A stretch of DNA of 64,000 bases, taken from positions 434,001 to 498,000 of the forward strand of contig NZ_JASCRR010000002.1 in NCBI RefSeq assembly GCF_030010215.1, in the 5' to 3' direction. Source of the stretch: Tianweitania sp. UT-5YL-CI-8. GTDB lineage: Bacteria > Pseudomonadota > Alphaproteobacteria > Rhizobiales > Rhizobiaceae. The notes beneath the pieces were generated by a model. It saw nothing but the letters and a program-made list of their open reading frames with translations, was not told where the DNA came from and did no database searches. A program made the translations under genes and the position numbers. Of this stretch, positions 45,860 to 55,114 are shown in pieces (the stretch's first letter is position 1; each line of letters begins with the position of its first letter).

Positions 45860-46897
45860 CTAAAGCGCCATTGGCGGATTGAGGCGCGCAAAGCCTTCTT
45901 GCCTTCGATAAGGGAAATGAGGATACGGCGCCGTAACGACGCTTGCCTCATCGAGCTTTGCCACTTGCTCTGATGTCAAGCTCCAGCCGACTGCCCCGAG
46001 GTTCTGGCGAAGTTGTTCCTCTTTGCGAGCACCGATGATGACCGAGGAAACGGTCGGGCGTTGCAGCAGCCAGTTGAGCGCGATCTGGGGAACCGTCTTG
46101 CCGGTTTCCTCTGCTACAGCGTTGAGCGCATCGACCACGCGATAGAGATGCTCGTCGTCCACTGGGGGGCCGAAGCTCGCGGTTTCGTGGAGGCGGCTAC
46201 CTTCGGGCAGCGGCGTGCCACGACGGATTTTCCCGGTCAGCCGGCCCCATCCAAGCGGACTCCAGACCAGAGCCCCAAGGCCCTGATCTGCACCCAGCGG
46301 CATCAAATCCCATTCATAGTCGCGCCCGACCAGCGAGTAATAGACCTGATTGGCGACGTAGCGCGGCCAGCCGTAGCGGTCGGCGACCGCCAGCGATTTC
46401 ATGATCTGCCAGCCGGAGAAGTTGGAGACGCCGACATAGCGGACCTTGCCGGCGCGAACGAGCGTATCGAGCGTCGAAAGCACTTCCTCGACCGGGGTGC
46501 CAGCATCGAAGGCGTGAAGTTGCAGCAGGTCGATATAATCGGTCTGGAGGCGGCGCAGCGCATCCTCGACGGCCCGTATCAACCGGAAGCGCGAGGAACC
46601 CGCGTCGTTCGGCCCGTCGCCCATGGGCAGGCTGGTCTTAGTCGAGATCAGCACCGTGTCGCGCCGGCCCTTGATGGCCTCGCCAAGCACCTCCTCGGAA
46701 GCACCATCGGAATAAACATCAGCCGTGTCGAACAGGTTGACGCCGGCCTCCAGGCATATGTCCACGAGGCGGCGGGCTTCTGTTGCGTCCGAAGTGCCCC
46801 AGTTGCTGAAGAGAGGGCCAGAGCCGCCGAAGGTGCCTGCGCCGAAGCTGAGGACCGGAACCTTGAGGCCGGAGCGGCCGAGAAAGCGATACTCCAT
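45860..46897 (-). CDS. Aldo/keto reductase
   Basis: The 345-residue protein has the AKR barrel with the tetrad Asp and Tyr in FDTADVYSDGASEE, Lys in LISTKTSLP and His in LLQLHAFD. The C-terminal SVIIGARKEEQLRQNL binds NADPH. It matches the YajO/voltage-gated-potassium-beta-like branch (MEYRFLGRSGLKVPVLSFGA). It reduces aldehydes or ketones in the cytosol. AAAGGAA lies upstream of the ATG. It follows the SGNH hydrolase gene on the same strand by 30 bases and probably belongs to the MFS-SGNH-AKR unit controlled by the divergent LysR gene. Confidence 0.94.
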   Translation of the reverse strand: MEYRFLGRSGLKVPVLSFGAGTFGGSGPLFSNWGTSDATEARRLVDICLEAGVNLFDTADVYSDGASEEVLGEAIKGRRDTVLISTKTSLPMGDGPNDAGSSRFRLIRAVEDALRRLQTDYIDLLQLHAFDAGTPVEEVLSTLDTLVRAGKVRYVGVSNFSGWQIMKSLAVADRYGWPRYVANQVYYSLVGRDYEWDLMPLGADQGLGALVWSPLGWGRLTGKIRRGTPLPEGSRLHETASFGPPVDDEHLYRVVDALNAVAEETGKTVPQIALNWLLQRPTVSSVIIGARKEEQLRQNLGAVGWSLTSEQVAKLDEASVVTAPYPHFPYRRQEGFARLNPPMAL

Positions 46898-46927
46898 GAT
46901 ACGTTCCTTTCGATTGTTCGAGGATGG

Positions 46928-48223
46928 TCAGCGACCGAGCAACGCATCCAGGTCGATGGCTCCCGCCATTGCCTGATTGCCTTCGTCGCCGGGGTGAAGG
47001 TGGTCGCCGGAATCGAATGCCGGGCGGAGGCGCGCAGGGTACGCCGGATCGCGGAGCACCGCGTCGAAATCCACGACGGCATCGAAAGCGCCGCTCTCCC
47101 TGATCCAGCGATTGATCTCGTGGCGCAGCGCGTCCTTGTCGGGATTGTAGTAGTTGCCCAACGGAGTTCCGCTGAGAGCCCCTTCAAACGGCGGTAGAGT
47201 CGCCCCGATGATCCGAACATTGTTCGCATGGGCCAGCGCGATAAGTTGCTGATAGCCCGCAATCATCTCGTCGGCGGTCGGACGCTTCTGCTGAGGGGCG
47301 AAATCAGTGCCGGGCCAAGAAATGTCGTTGATGCCGACAAGGACGACCAGCGCCTTCACATTCGGCTGAGAGAAAACATCCCGGTCCAGACGCGCCGCTG
47401 CGTTCACGCCCATCTTGTCTTGCAGTAGGCGGCCGCCAGAGATTCCTCCGTTGAGCACCGCAATATGATGCGGTGCGAGCCGCGCGGCGAGGAAATCCGG
47501 CCAGCGGGTATCGGCATCGACCGTCGCTCCGTTTCCATCGCTGATGGAATCTCCGATGACGACAACCGCGCCCTCGTTCGGTGTCTCGACCACCACGTCG
47601 CTTAGAAAAATACGGGCATCCGTGGTGCCGGTTGCAGGAAGATCGCTGGCGCGGGTAAAATCGCCCTCGCCGAACCATGCCGTCTGGCGACCATCCCAAT
47701 GGAAGGTCGTCAGCGGCGTTTCGTCTGGCAGGTAAATCGAGACGGCGAGCCGAGCCAGCACATCGACGGTCAGTTCCACAGGATCACTGATGGCCGGAGC
47801 GCCGGGCGGAACGACAATGCCGTCCTTGCCGCCAAAGGTGATCCTGCGGATCGTGTCCGGTTCGACCCTCCCGCCTTGGCCGGCGAGTCCCACGCTCGCG
47901 CCGCCGATCCGCAACGGGAGTTCGCCATAGGCGTTGGAGAAGACAAGGCGCACACGCGAGCCGCCGAGGCTGATCCGCACAACCTGCCGGATGGTCTGAT
48001 GCTGAACGAATGCGGGAATTTTGGTCGGAAAGGCAAAGTCCGCCCCCCAGACCGGTTGCGGACTCGCCATCCATGAGCCGACCCATCTTCCCTCATCGGC
48101 CAGCGCTGGCGACTGCCCAAGGAGGACAGATGCGAGGGCGATTCCACCAGCAAGGATTTGGCAACGGATCGTTCTTCCACGAGGTTGACGGCTGACAGTC
48201 ACCGTTCGGGTTTCAATCGGCAT
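46928..48223 (-). CDS. SGNH/GDSL-type esterase, exported
   Basis: The 431-residue protein has an N-terminal hydrophobic stretch ending SPALADEG, a likely Sec signal. SGNH blocks are VVIGDSISDGNG (nucleophile Ser226), the Gly in NGGISGGRLL, VGINDISWPG and the catalytic Asp/His in DHLHPGDEG. About 200 residues of beta-rich domain precede the catalytic domain, as in the SGNH lipases and carbohydrate esterases with a jelly-roll module. It likely removes acyl groups from lipids or sugars in the periplasm. The gene starts inside the last codons of the MFS gene (11-base overlap). Confidence 0.92.
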   Translation of the reverse strand: MPIETRTVTVSRQPRGRTIRCQILAGGIALASVLLGQSPALADEGRWVGSWMASPQPVWGADFAFPTKIPAFVQHQTIRQVVRISLGGSRVRLVFSNAYGELPLRIGGASVGLAGQGGRVEPDTIRRITFGGKDGIVVPPGAPAISDPVELTVDVLARLAVSIYLPDETPLTTFHWDGRQTAWFGEGDFTRASDLPATGTTDARIFLSDVVVETPNEGAVVVIGDSISDGNGATVDADTRWPDFLAARLAPHHIAVLNGGISGGRLLQDKMGVNAAARLDRDVFSQPNVKALVVLVGINDISWPGTDFAPQQKRPTADEMIAGYQQLIALAHANNVRIIGATLPPFEGALSGTPLGNYYNPDKDALRHEINRWIRESGAFDAVVDFDAVLRDPAYPARLRPAFDSGDHLHPGDEGNQAMAGAIDLDALLGR

Positions 48224-49415
48224 TGTTGTTTGATCCTATGGGTTTATGGGTGAAATCCGATTGCGCGGAACGCCTTTCAGCCGTTACGGCGAAGGCGGCA
48301 ACCGCAATGGCAGCAGTCGGGAAAAGCGCGGCAACGAATGGCACGAAGGCGAGGCCGGGCCCTTGGTCGATGACCATCCCGCCTGCCCATGCGCCAATGG
48401 CGTTGCCGAGATTGAAGGCGCCGATGTTGAAGCTCGATGCGAGGCTCTGGCCCGCGCCTTCCGCTTTCGAGAGCACCCACATCTGCAAAGGCGCAACGGT
48501 GGCGAAGCCCGCCGCACCGAGCAGACCGGCGAAGATCACGGCTGCGATCTGATTGTTGAAGGCGAAAGTCATTAGGCCGAGAACAAGCGCGAGAATCGCC
48601 AGCGTGCCGAAGATGGCGCGGATGAGGTTGTGGTCGGCAAACCTACCCCCCAACAGGTTGCCAGCAACCAGCCCGCCGCCGAATACCAACAAGACCGGCG
48701 AGACGGCGCTGTCGGCAAAGCCGCTGATCTGCGTGAGCAGCGGCGCGATATAGGTGAAGACGGCAAAGACGCCAGCATAGCCCAGCACGGTCGTCAAAAG
48801 ACCGAGGAGGACCGGACGGCGGGCGATGGCGCGCAGATCGCTTCGCCAGTCGGAAGCTTCCGGCTGCGCCCTATCCTTCGGAACCAGCGCGGCGAGGACG
48901 ATCAGGGCGACGATGCCGACAAGGGTGACGGCCCAGAAGGTTGAGCGCCAACCATAGTGCTGGCCGAGCCAGGTGCCGAAGGGCACGCCAAGCACGGTTG
49001 CGACGGTCAAGCCGGTGAACATGACGGCGATGGCGGAGGCGCGCTTTTCTTCGGGCACGAGTCCTGTCGCCACCACCGCCCCGACGCCGAAGAAGGTGCC
49101 ATGGGTGAGCGCGGTCAACATCCGCGCCGCCATCAGCCAGCCATAGCTCGGCGCCAGCGCGCAAGCCGCATTGCCAATGACGAAGATGACCATCAGACCG
49201 ACCAGCGCACGCTTGCGCGGCCAGTGGGCGGTGAGTGCGGTGAGGACGGGTGCGCCGACAGTAACGCCTAGCGCATAGCCGGAAATCAACAATCCAGCGG
49301 CGGTGATGGTGACATCAAGTTCGCGGCTGACCTCCAGCAGGAGGCCCATGATGACAAATTCGGTGACGCCGATGCCGAAGGCTCCGGCCGTCAGGGCGTA
49401 GAGCGCCAGAGGCAT
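48213..49415 (-). CDS. MFS drug/sugar efflux transporter (DHA1, AraJ/NepI-like)
   Basis: The 400-residue protein shows twelve hydrophobic segments and the DHA1 start MPLALYALTAGAFGIGVTEF, followed by GLLLEVSRELDVTITAAG. Motif A appears after helix 2 as TALTAHWPRKRAL. It probably exports arabinose-like sugars, nucleosides or drugs with proton exchange. The gene is first of a minus-strand unit with an esterase and an aldo/keto reductase and diverges from a LysR regulator gene, the usual layout of an inducible efflux system. Confidence 0.93.
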   Translation of the reverse strand: MPLALYALTAGAFGIGVTEFVIMGLLLEVSRELDVTITAAGLLISGYALGVTVGAPVLTALTAHWPRKRALVGLMVIFVIGNAACALAPSYGWLMAARMLTALTHGTFFGVGAVVATGLVPEEKRASAIAVMFTGLTVATVLGVPFGTWLGQHYGWRSTFWAVTLVGIVALIVLAALVPKDRAQPEASDWRSDLRAIARRPVLLGLLTTVLGYAGVFAVFTYIAPLLTQISGFADSAVSPVLLVFGGGLVAGNLLGGRFADHNLIRAIFGTLAILALVLGLMTFAFNNQIAAVIFAGLLGAAGFATVAPLQMWVLSKAEGAGQSLASSFNIGAFNLGNAIGAWAGGMVIDQGPGLAFVPFVAALFPTAAIAVAAFAVTAERRSAQSDFTHKPIGSNNNAD

Positions 49416-49520
49416 GATGCAGTCCCGATCTTCTTTCGCAGCAATTTCCTAAAATATAGACCTCCGACTCTTGATGAGATAGAACGCTGAAAAGCATATC
49501 ACTTGTGAGGTGAAGTCATC
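49416..49520. promoter_or_regulatory. Divergent promoter region of the MFS and LysR genes
   Basis: The 105-base gap between divergent genes should hold both promoters and the LysR operator. It is AT-rich (AAAATATAGACC, GATAGAACGCTGAAAAGC). GAGGTG precedes the LysR start. I could not mark a unique T-N11-A site. Confidence 0.45.
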
Positions 49521-50432
49521 ATGGCACGACTTGAGGTCAACCGATCGGGGGAAATGGAAGTATTCGTCCGCGTGGTGGAACTCGGCGGCTTCTCGCCTGC
49601 CGCGCGCGTTTCGCGCATGACGCCTTCGGCGGTCAGCAAGCTCATCGCGCGGCTGGAAGCCAGGCTCGGTGCGCGGCTAGTCAATCGATCTACACGAGCC
49701 TTTCAGCTCACACCGGAAGGTTGCGCGTTTTACGAGAGAGCGACGTGCATTCTGGCGGACATCGAGGACGCTGAACGTGGTGCCGGTGCGGGGGAACAAC
49801 CGGTCGGTCGTATTCGTCTCAATACCAGTGCCTCTTATGCGACCCATATTCTCGCACCGATTCTTTTCGAGTTTCTGGACCGCTATCCCGGCGTTACACT
49901 CGATCTCGTTCAGACCGATATGGTCGTGGACCTGCTCACAGAGCGGACAGATGTGGCGGTGCGCGCAGGGCCTTTGAGGAGTTCCACCCTCGTTGCGCGC
50001 AAGCTGGGTGAAACCGCCATGATAATCGCCGGAACACCTGCTTATCTGGCCCGCTTCGGCGAACCTAAAACGATTGAGGACCTCGAACGCCACAACCGCC
50101 TGGGCTTCGGATATGTTCGCACCGTCGACGGTTGGCCCCTTCAGAAGGATGGCGACACCATCGTTGTCCCTACGGCTGGTCGGGTGCAAGCCAGCGACGG
50201 CGAGGCTTTGCGACGCCTCGCTCTCGGGGGCAGCGGGCTAGCACGCCTCGCAGCCTTCACGGTTCGGGACGACATCGCCGCTGGCCGCCTCATCCCTGTG
50301 CTGGAGGATCTGAACCCCGGCGATCTGGAAGTCTTCCATGCTATCCATATCGGTCAGGGCGGCCCCTTGCCTTCCCGAGTTCGGGCGCTACTCGACTTCC
50401 TCGCTGAGCGGGGCAAGGTTTCATGGTTCTAA
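49521..50432 (+). CDS. LysR-family transcriptional regulator
   Basis: The 303-residue protein has an N-terminal helix-turn-helix (ARVSRMTPSAVSKLIARLEA, then RLVNRSTRAFQLTPEG) and a LysR substrate-binding domain from about residue 95. It most resembles the group that controls adjacent MFS efflux or aldo/keto reductase genes. It probably activates the divergent MFS-SGNH-AKR unit when a small effector binds. Insertion scars begin about 70 bases after its stop; the gene itself is intact. Confidence 0.93.
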   Translation: MARLEVNRSGEMEVFVRVVELGGFSPAARVSRMTPSAVSKLIARLEARLGARLVNRSTRAFQLTPEGCAFYERATCILADIEDAERGAGAGEQPVGRIRLNTSASYATHILAPILFEFLDRYPGVTLDLVQTDMVVDLLTERTDVAVRAGPLRSSTLVARKLGETAMIIAGTPAYLARFGEPKTIEDLERHNRLGFGYVRTVDGWPLQKDGDTIVVPTAGRVQASDGEALRRLALGGSGLARLAAFTVRDDIAAGRLIPVLEDLNPGDLEVFHAIHIGQGGPLPSRVRALLDFLAERGKVSWF

Positions 50433-50554
50433 TCCCCTTTGCTTGCCGATCTGCCACGACACCGATCCGCCCTGCATGATGCCTGCGACGTCGCGCCCCA
50501 ACTGACGGTCGATGACCGGCCGCCGCGGGGCAAGGGTGAACGGACGGCGCTATC

Positions 50555-51275
50555 GGTTGGTCACCTCAGCAGGTCGCCGGCCGGATGCGTCTGGAAAGGC
50601 ATCCGATCTCTGTCAGTCATGAAACGATCTACAAGTACGCATACTGGGCTGACGGTCATGCCATCAAGCTTTGGCGTCACTTGCCGGAGCATCGGGCTCG
50701 ACGGCGACCATGCAAGACGCAAGTATGGCCAAAGGTTTAGCCCGGAACTGAACATTCTGCGTCGGCCGGATATCGCTGCCGACCGGAAGCAATTCGGGCA
50801 TTGGGAATGCGATTTGATCCATTTTCGCAAGAAGTTCGGCAAGGCCAATGTGACGTCGCTCGTGGAGCGAGCCAGCCGCTTTGCGATCTTCCTGCGCAAC
50901 AATGATCGACAGTTCCGGCCGGTTATGAACGGTCTTGTACAAGTGCTACAGTCGCTGCCACACCTTGCTCGCCGCTCTATCACTTCGACCGCGGCACAGA
51001 GTTCACCGACTGGCCGTATCTCCAAGCCAGCATCGGCACCCAAACCTGGTTCTGCGACCCACAGTCGCCATGGCAGAAAGGTACGGTCGAGAACACCAAC
51101 AGGCGAGCGCGCAAATGGCTATCGAGAGAAGTCGATCCCCTGTCCGTGACCGACGCCGACCTGATCGAAGTCTGCAACAAGCTCAATGAGACACCGCGAC
51201 AACGCCTGGGCTACCGAACACCGGCAAGTCTTTCGCAAGAAACTGCTCGCACAGATGAGGCATGCCGGTTAGCCT
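50555..51275 (+). pseudogene. IS30-family transposase remnant, frameshifted
   Basis: Three frames together encode a typical IS30 transposase tail. Frame 1 near 50560-50725: QVAGRMRLERHPISVSHETI and WADGHAIKLWRHLPEHRARR. Frame 2 near 50715-50980: RKYGQRFSPELNILRRPDIA, FGHWECDLIHFRKKFGKANV (carrying catalytic Asp) and RNNDRQFRPVMNGL. Frame 3 from about 50980: FDRGTEFTDWPYLQASIG, SPWQKGTVENTNRRARKWL (catalytic Glu) and TPRQRLGYRTPA. At least two frameshifts separate these blocks, a third lies near the end, and the N-terminal third is absent. The element is dead and its inverted repeats were not located. Confidence 0.88.
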
Positions 51276-51314
51276 CCCCTGCCCGCAAGTCACGCTTCAG
51301 AATGAACTCACACT

Positions 51315-51505
51315 CAAGCGTTCATGGATGACCAGAAGCGTATCCTGATCTTCTCCGACGCAGGCGGCACCGGTCGCAGCTACCACGCCGACCTGTCGAC
51401 GCGGAACCAGCGCCTGCGCGTCCACTATCTGCCGGAGCCGGGGCGGAAGGCCGACGCCGCCATTCAGGGCCTGGGCCGCACCAACCGGACCAACGTCGGT
51501 TGCTG
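51315..51505 (+). pseudogene. Fragment of a strawberry-notch-type/SNF2-like helicase gene
   Basis: About 60 residues remain: KRILIFSDAGGTGRSYHADL, then NQRLRVHYLPEPG and the helicase motif VI-like AAIQGLGRTNRTN. This matches the strawberry-notch C-terminal domain of large methylase/helicase proteins carried by integrative and conjugative elements and plasmids in alphaproteobacteria. The reading frame then continues into unrelated sequence and stops. It is a scar of a lost mobile element, next to the IS30 remnant. Confidence 0.65.
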
Positions 51506-51658
51506 GCCCCCTAACAGATGAAATTCTGATATAGCTATCACGCAGATCTGGTGAGTATTGCAACCTGACACGTATTTCGACCATTCGCGTGATATTTACT
51601 ATTTTTTTCCCGGCTTGATTCACTATCCCATTTTAAACGCAGATTGGGGTGAACACTA

Positions 51659-52174
51659 ATGGAAACTGTTCGGGCAACGTTGGAACACACGCCTTGGTGG
51701 GTGTTTGTGATCCTTGTTTACATCGTGATAATTGGTATCAAAACGCTGAGAACGCGTGTCGTGGCGTTTTATCAACTGGCTATTGCGCCCACTATTTTCG
51801 CGGTCTGGGGCATCTACACCTTATTCCGCTATTTCGGATTTGAGCCGCTGTGGATGGTCATATTTGCAGTTGCGGTCTTGGCGGGTTTTGCCGTGGGATG
51901 GTTCATTTCACGCACCGGCGAACTCCGGCCGGTCGGGACTGGCCAGGTTGAAATATCGGGAAACCCCATCACGCTGATCGTGGTTCTGACGCTCTTCGTG
52001 TTGAAGTACGCGCTCGGCTATTGGATTGCTACCGTGCCTGGGGCCAACCAGACATTCGAGTTTTTGCTGATCGATGCTGGCGTGACCGGTGTTGCCATTG
52101 GCATTTTCATAGGTCGCTTTGCCGGCCTTTATCAGCGCTATAAGCTTGCCTCGCCGATGCCAGGCTCACGTTAA
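51659..52174 (+). CDS. Small inner-membrane protein, DUF6622-like
   Basis: The 171-residue protein begins METVRATLEHTPWWVFVILV and has four or five hydrophobic helices (for example VIFAVAVLAGFAVGWFI and LIVVLTLFVLKYALGYWIA). The pattern of a short N-terminus followed by HTPWWV resembles DUF6622, a family of unknown function; this is from memory. GGGG lies nine bases before the ATG. It stands alone after the mobile-element scar and ends before a strong terminator. Confidence 0.75.
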   Translation: METVRATLEHTPWWVFVILVYIVIIGIKTLRTRVVAFYQLAIAPTIFAVWGIYTLFRYFGFEPLWMVIFAVAVLAGFAVGWFISRTGELRPVGTGQVEISGNPITLIVVLTLFVLKYALGYWIATVPGANQTFEFLLIDAGVTGVAIGIFIGRFAGLYQRYKLASPMPGSR

Positions 52175-52212
52175 TCTGCGCCCGACCGGCAAAGCTGGGC
52201 TTAACCAGCGCG

Positions 52213-52237
52213 TCGAGGCCCGATTTTCGGGCCTCGA
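52213..52237. terminator. Terminator hairpin between convergent genes
   Basis: TCGAGGCCCGA (52213-52223) pairs with TCGGGCCTCGA (52227-52237) around a three-base loop. It sits between the membrane-protein gene (plus strand) and the TPR-hydrolase gene (minus strand) and could terminate both, although the T-run is short. Confidence 0.7.
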
Positions 52238-52245
52238 CCAAGGCC

Positions 52246-54375
52246 TTATTGGGGTGCGTTCGTCTGGGCCATCGCGATGGCCTGCTCGATGAGCGGATGA
52301 AAGTCGCCGCGTGACACCAGATGGGCCGCGACGAAATGATCCTCGCAACCCTCAACCGGGACGAGAGTGGCGTTGGCGAACTGGCGCAGACGCACGGCGT
52401 TGGCACGATCTTTTGCATTTTCCGCGCCGTATATGTGCAAGATGCGCAGGTCCGCGTTCCTGCTGAGCAGATTCAGCAGATCGCTCGTTGTTTCCGGCAA
52501 AATGCGAGAGAGATAGTATTGGGTGAACCGTTTAGCCTGGTCGCCCTGTACCGCCAGGCTGGTTGGACCAGCAAGCGAAACCGCCAATCGCGCGCATGCC
52601 AACGCGCCGTAGCGCATTGCCGACCAGCCTCCAAGCGACCCCCCAAACGTGACCATCGGCATGGGGCCGAGACGCGCGCACAAAGCCGTCAGCGCGGATA
52701 TGGTGGAATCCTCGTCAGGTCCGAGACTTGGTACCCCGGCCGTGAAGGCGCTCCACCGGTTGTCCCGCAGATAGACGACGTTGATGGGATGCTCCTGCAG
52801 CAGCACGTCGAGATGGGTCAAGGGAATGCTGCCGAGACCGCCATGTAGCCCGGCCATAACGACGAAGGTCGCCTTGGCTGAAGGTGTCTCGACCACCCGT
52901 ACCTCTTTCGCGGAGTCGTTTGAGAATCGTGCCCGTGCGTCCCATTCGTCTGCCGGCATCGCGTCCAGCACACTCAGCAGGCGCTCAGCCTCGAAACCCA
53001 CCAGCGGATCGTCGCGAAGGTTACGTAACGTTGCCCGCGCGCGCGGCGTATCGTTTCGGCGCAGGCAAGCCAATGCGAACTGATAGTGCCATCGCCCGTC
53101 CACCGAGTTGGCGCGGCTGAAGTGGGCGAGGTGATCGAACAGGCTCTGGTCTTCGGCTTCGGGAATGACCGCCCGATTGTAGCGTTGGACGATCGTAGCA
53201 TCGGTGGGCCATTGCACGATGGCCTGCCGCATCGTCTCCATAACGTCGTCTTGATTGCCGCAGATCGAAGCCACGATGTTGGCGCGGCGAACAAGATCCT
53301 TGCGGTCGGGATTCGCCGCGAGCTGATGCTTGACCAGCGCAAGAGAACCCTTGGCATCGCCACCGAGGATCAGCATATTGACCTGCATCGACTCGGCTTC
53401 GGGCGGCAAGGAGCCATACTCCAGCGCTTTCTCCAGGTACCTGGCGGCTTCGACATGTTGTCTCTGCCGCGTCACCAGGCTGGCGAGCTTGACCAGGACG
53501 AAGCGGTCGTCCGGCTTGTCCTGCAAGAGCCCTTGGAGAAACGGCTTAAGGTCGTCTGGATCTTTCCATTCACGCACGATGGTCGCGAGGGCACCGCGCC
53601 GGGTCGATTCCGGAAGGGAGGAATGCCATATCTGCTCACGGAACAGCAGCCCCGCGCCTTGGATATCCCTGTCGGACAACCGAAAGCGGAAAGCACGCAG
53701 GGCAAACCAGGAATCATCGGGAAACTGTTTCCGCGCCAGTTCGAGGACGGAACGTGCCAACTCCCGCTCTCCGCGCTTGTCGTGGAAATCGTGCTTCAGC
53801 GCATAAAGCCGTCGCACTTCAGGGGCCGCGCTCAGCGCACTTTCGAGGGCACGGCCGAATATGTCGTCCCATTCCGTCGCATTAAGCAACGCCTTGATGC
53901 GCAAAGCATTCGCTGCTCTCGGAAGCAACGCAACCACCTCGGCCTGCTCCAGCCATCGAAGAGCCTGCGCATGATCCTGGCGCTCCACCGCGAAAGCGGC
54001 AAGATAGATCAGAATTTCGGCGCTGCCGGGTTCCGCCTTCAGCAGTCGAAGAAGCGTCCGTTCTGAAAATTCGTCATCGACAGAAGATGACAGCAATTCG
54101 TCCAGGCATCGCCGGCGTGTCTTGGCGTCGGTAAGAGATGTCCACAACGTATCGCAGAGGAGGTCAGCGGCCGCCTCAAGATCGTCATCCTCGACGGCGA
54201 CGCGGAATGCTACAAGGCCAATGTCTGGGCTGTCGGGGAATTGGTCCAACGATGCTTTCAATTCCGCGCGTAAGGATTCTCGCTCGGCCGAAGTTTCAAG
54301 AGCCCGCAGCCTCTCGATACGTTCCTGGAGGCCGGCAGACTCATAGTTTGGAGCGTGGTTTGTCTTCGCGCTCAT
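52246..54375 (-). CDS. TPR-like repeat protein with C-terminal alpha/beta-hydrolase domain
   Basis: The 709-residue protein has about 450 residues of helical TPR-like repeats (for example AAFAVERQDHAQALRWLEQA, HVEAARYLEKALEYG and FALACLRRNDTPRARATL). A hydrolase domain follows with the nucleophile elbow FGGSLGGWSAMRYG (Ser580) and a possible His in GCEDHFVAAH. No signal peptide is present. It may deacylate or transfer an acyl or peptide group on a carrier or glycan intermediate. The start is the ATG at 54375, preceded by AAGGAG at seven bases; an in-frame TTG at 54381 is too close to that site. It is last in a minus-strand unit with two methyltransferases and a glycosyltransferase. Confidence 0.82.
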   Translation of the reverse strand: MSAKTNHAPNYESAGLQERIERLRALETSAERESLRAELKASLDQFPDSPDIGLVAFRVAVEDDDLEAAADLLCDTLWTSLTDAKTRRRCLDELLSSSVDDEFSERTLLRLLKAEPGSAEILIYLAAFAVERQDHAQALRWLEQAEVVALLPRAANALRIKALLNATEWDDIFGRALESALSAAPEVRRLYALKHDFHDKRGERELARSVLELARKQFPDDSWFALRAFRFRLSDRDIQGAGLLFREQIWHSSLPESTRRGALATIVREWKDPDDLKPFLQGLLQDKPDDRFVLVKLASLVTRQRQHVEAARYLEKALEYGSLPPEAESMQVNMLILGGDAKGSLALVKHQLAANPDRKDLVRRANIVASICGNQDDVMETMRQAIVQWPTDATIVQRYNRAVIPEAEDQSLFDHLAHFSRANSVDGRWHYQFALACLRRNDTPRARATLRNLRDDPLVGFEAERLLSVLDAMPADEWDARARFSNDSAKEVRVVETPSAKATFVVMAGLHGGLGSIPLTHLDVLLQEHPINVVYLRDNRWSAFTAGVPSLGPDEDSTISALTALCARLGPMPMVTFGGSLGGWSAMRYGALACARLAVSLAGPTSLAVQGDQAKRFTQYYLSRILPETTSDLLNLLSRNADLRILHIYGAENAKDRANAVRLRQFANATLVPVEGCEDHFVAAHLVSRGDFHPLIEQAIAMAQTNAPQ

Positions 54376-54488
54376 GTCCAATCTCCTTCGGAGAAGCTTT
54401 GTCGCGACGCCGGGTTCACAAACGCTTGCGCGGCACGATCGGATGCCGGCTCGTCGTGCGACACATCATCCACCGCGCGTCAGCCCAG

Positions 54489-55106
54489 TTAAATTGACTT
54501 GCGCGACATCAAAGAGCCTTTCCGACGACGATCGCGAAGCATCGTCGCGCCGAAAATCCGCTTGGGGTCCTCGTCGAATATCGCGATGAGGCGCTTGTTC
54601 TTGATCCTTCGGAGAGGCTCTTCGACAATGACATGATAGTTCGGCGCACGGCCGAACCAAGTCGTCAGCTTTTCCATATCCACGGGATCGTGAAGGTGGC
54701 CCTGGGTCTTGCCATCGGGCCATTTATAGGGAACCGAAACGATCACGGTCCGCGCCAACTCGGTCAGCCGGCGTGCGAAACGGCCGGCTTCCGGCACATG
54801 CTCCAGAACCTGCAGGCAGGTGCACAGGTCAAAGCCATCCGGAACTTTGTCGTACAGTATGTTTGCATTCAACGCCTGGACAGTCGGAGACGAATAGGGC
54901 TTGTCGATGTCGATCGACAAGCGCCGCTCAATCCAGGGAAACCACTCTAGATAGGGGCACCCGCCTGTTCCAACGTCAACGATCGACCGCGCATCCGTGC
55001 CGACCGTCCTGACGATGTAGTCGACAGCTTGATAGTAGAGGAGATCGAACCGGTCATCCCAGTACTCTACCCAATTGTCCTGTTCGACTTCCGGCGGATG
55101 CTCCAT
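54489..55106 (-). CDS. Class I SAM-dependent methyltransferase
   Basis: The 205-residue protein has the SAM-binding motif SIVDVGTGGCPYLEWFPW, an acidic post-I residue in RRLSIDIDKPY, FDLCTCLQVLEHVPEAG and the C-terminal IVSVPYKWPDGKTQGHLHDP. This is the methyltransferase 11/23 pattern seen in glycan and lipid loci. The start at 55106 is eight bases after the stop of the upstream methyltransferase gene and has GAGG upstream. It probably methylates a sugar or a small acceptor. The longer open frame reaching 55205 overlaps the upstream gene. Confidence 0.87.
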   Translation of the reverse strand: MEHPPEVEQDNWVEYWDDRFDLLYYQAVDYIVRTVGTDARSIVDVGTGGCPYLEWFPWIERRLSIDIDKPYSSPTVQALNANILYDKVPDGFDLCTCLQVLEHVPEAGRFARRLTELARTVIVSVPYKWPDGKTQGHLHDPVDMEKLTTWFGRAPNYHVIVEEPLRRIKNKRLIAIFDEDPKRIFGATMLRDRRRKGSLMSRKSI

Positions 55107-55114
55107 CCTGAGCC

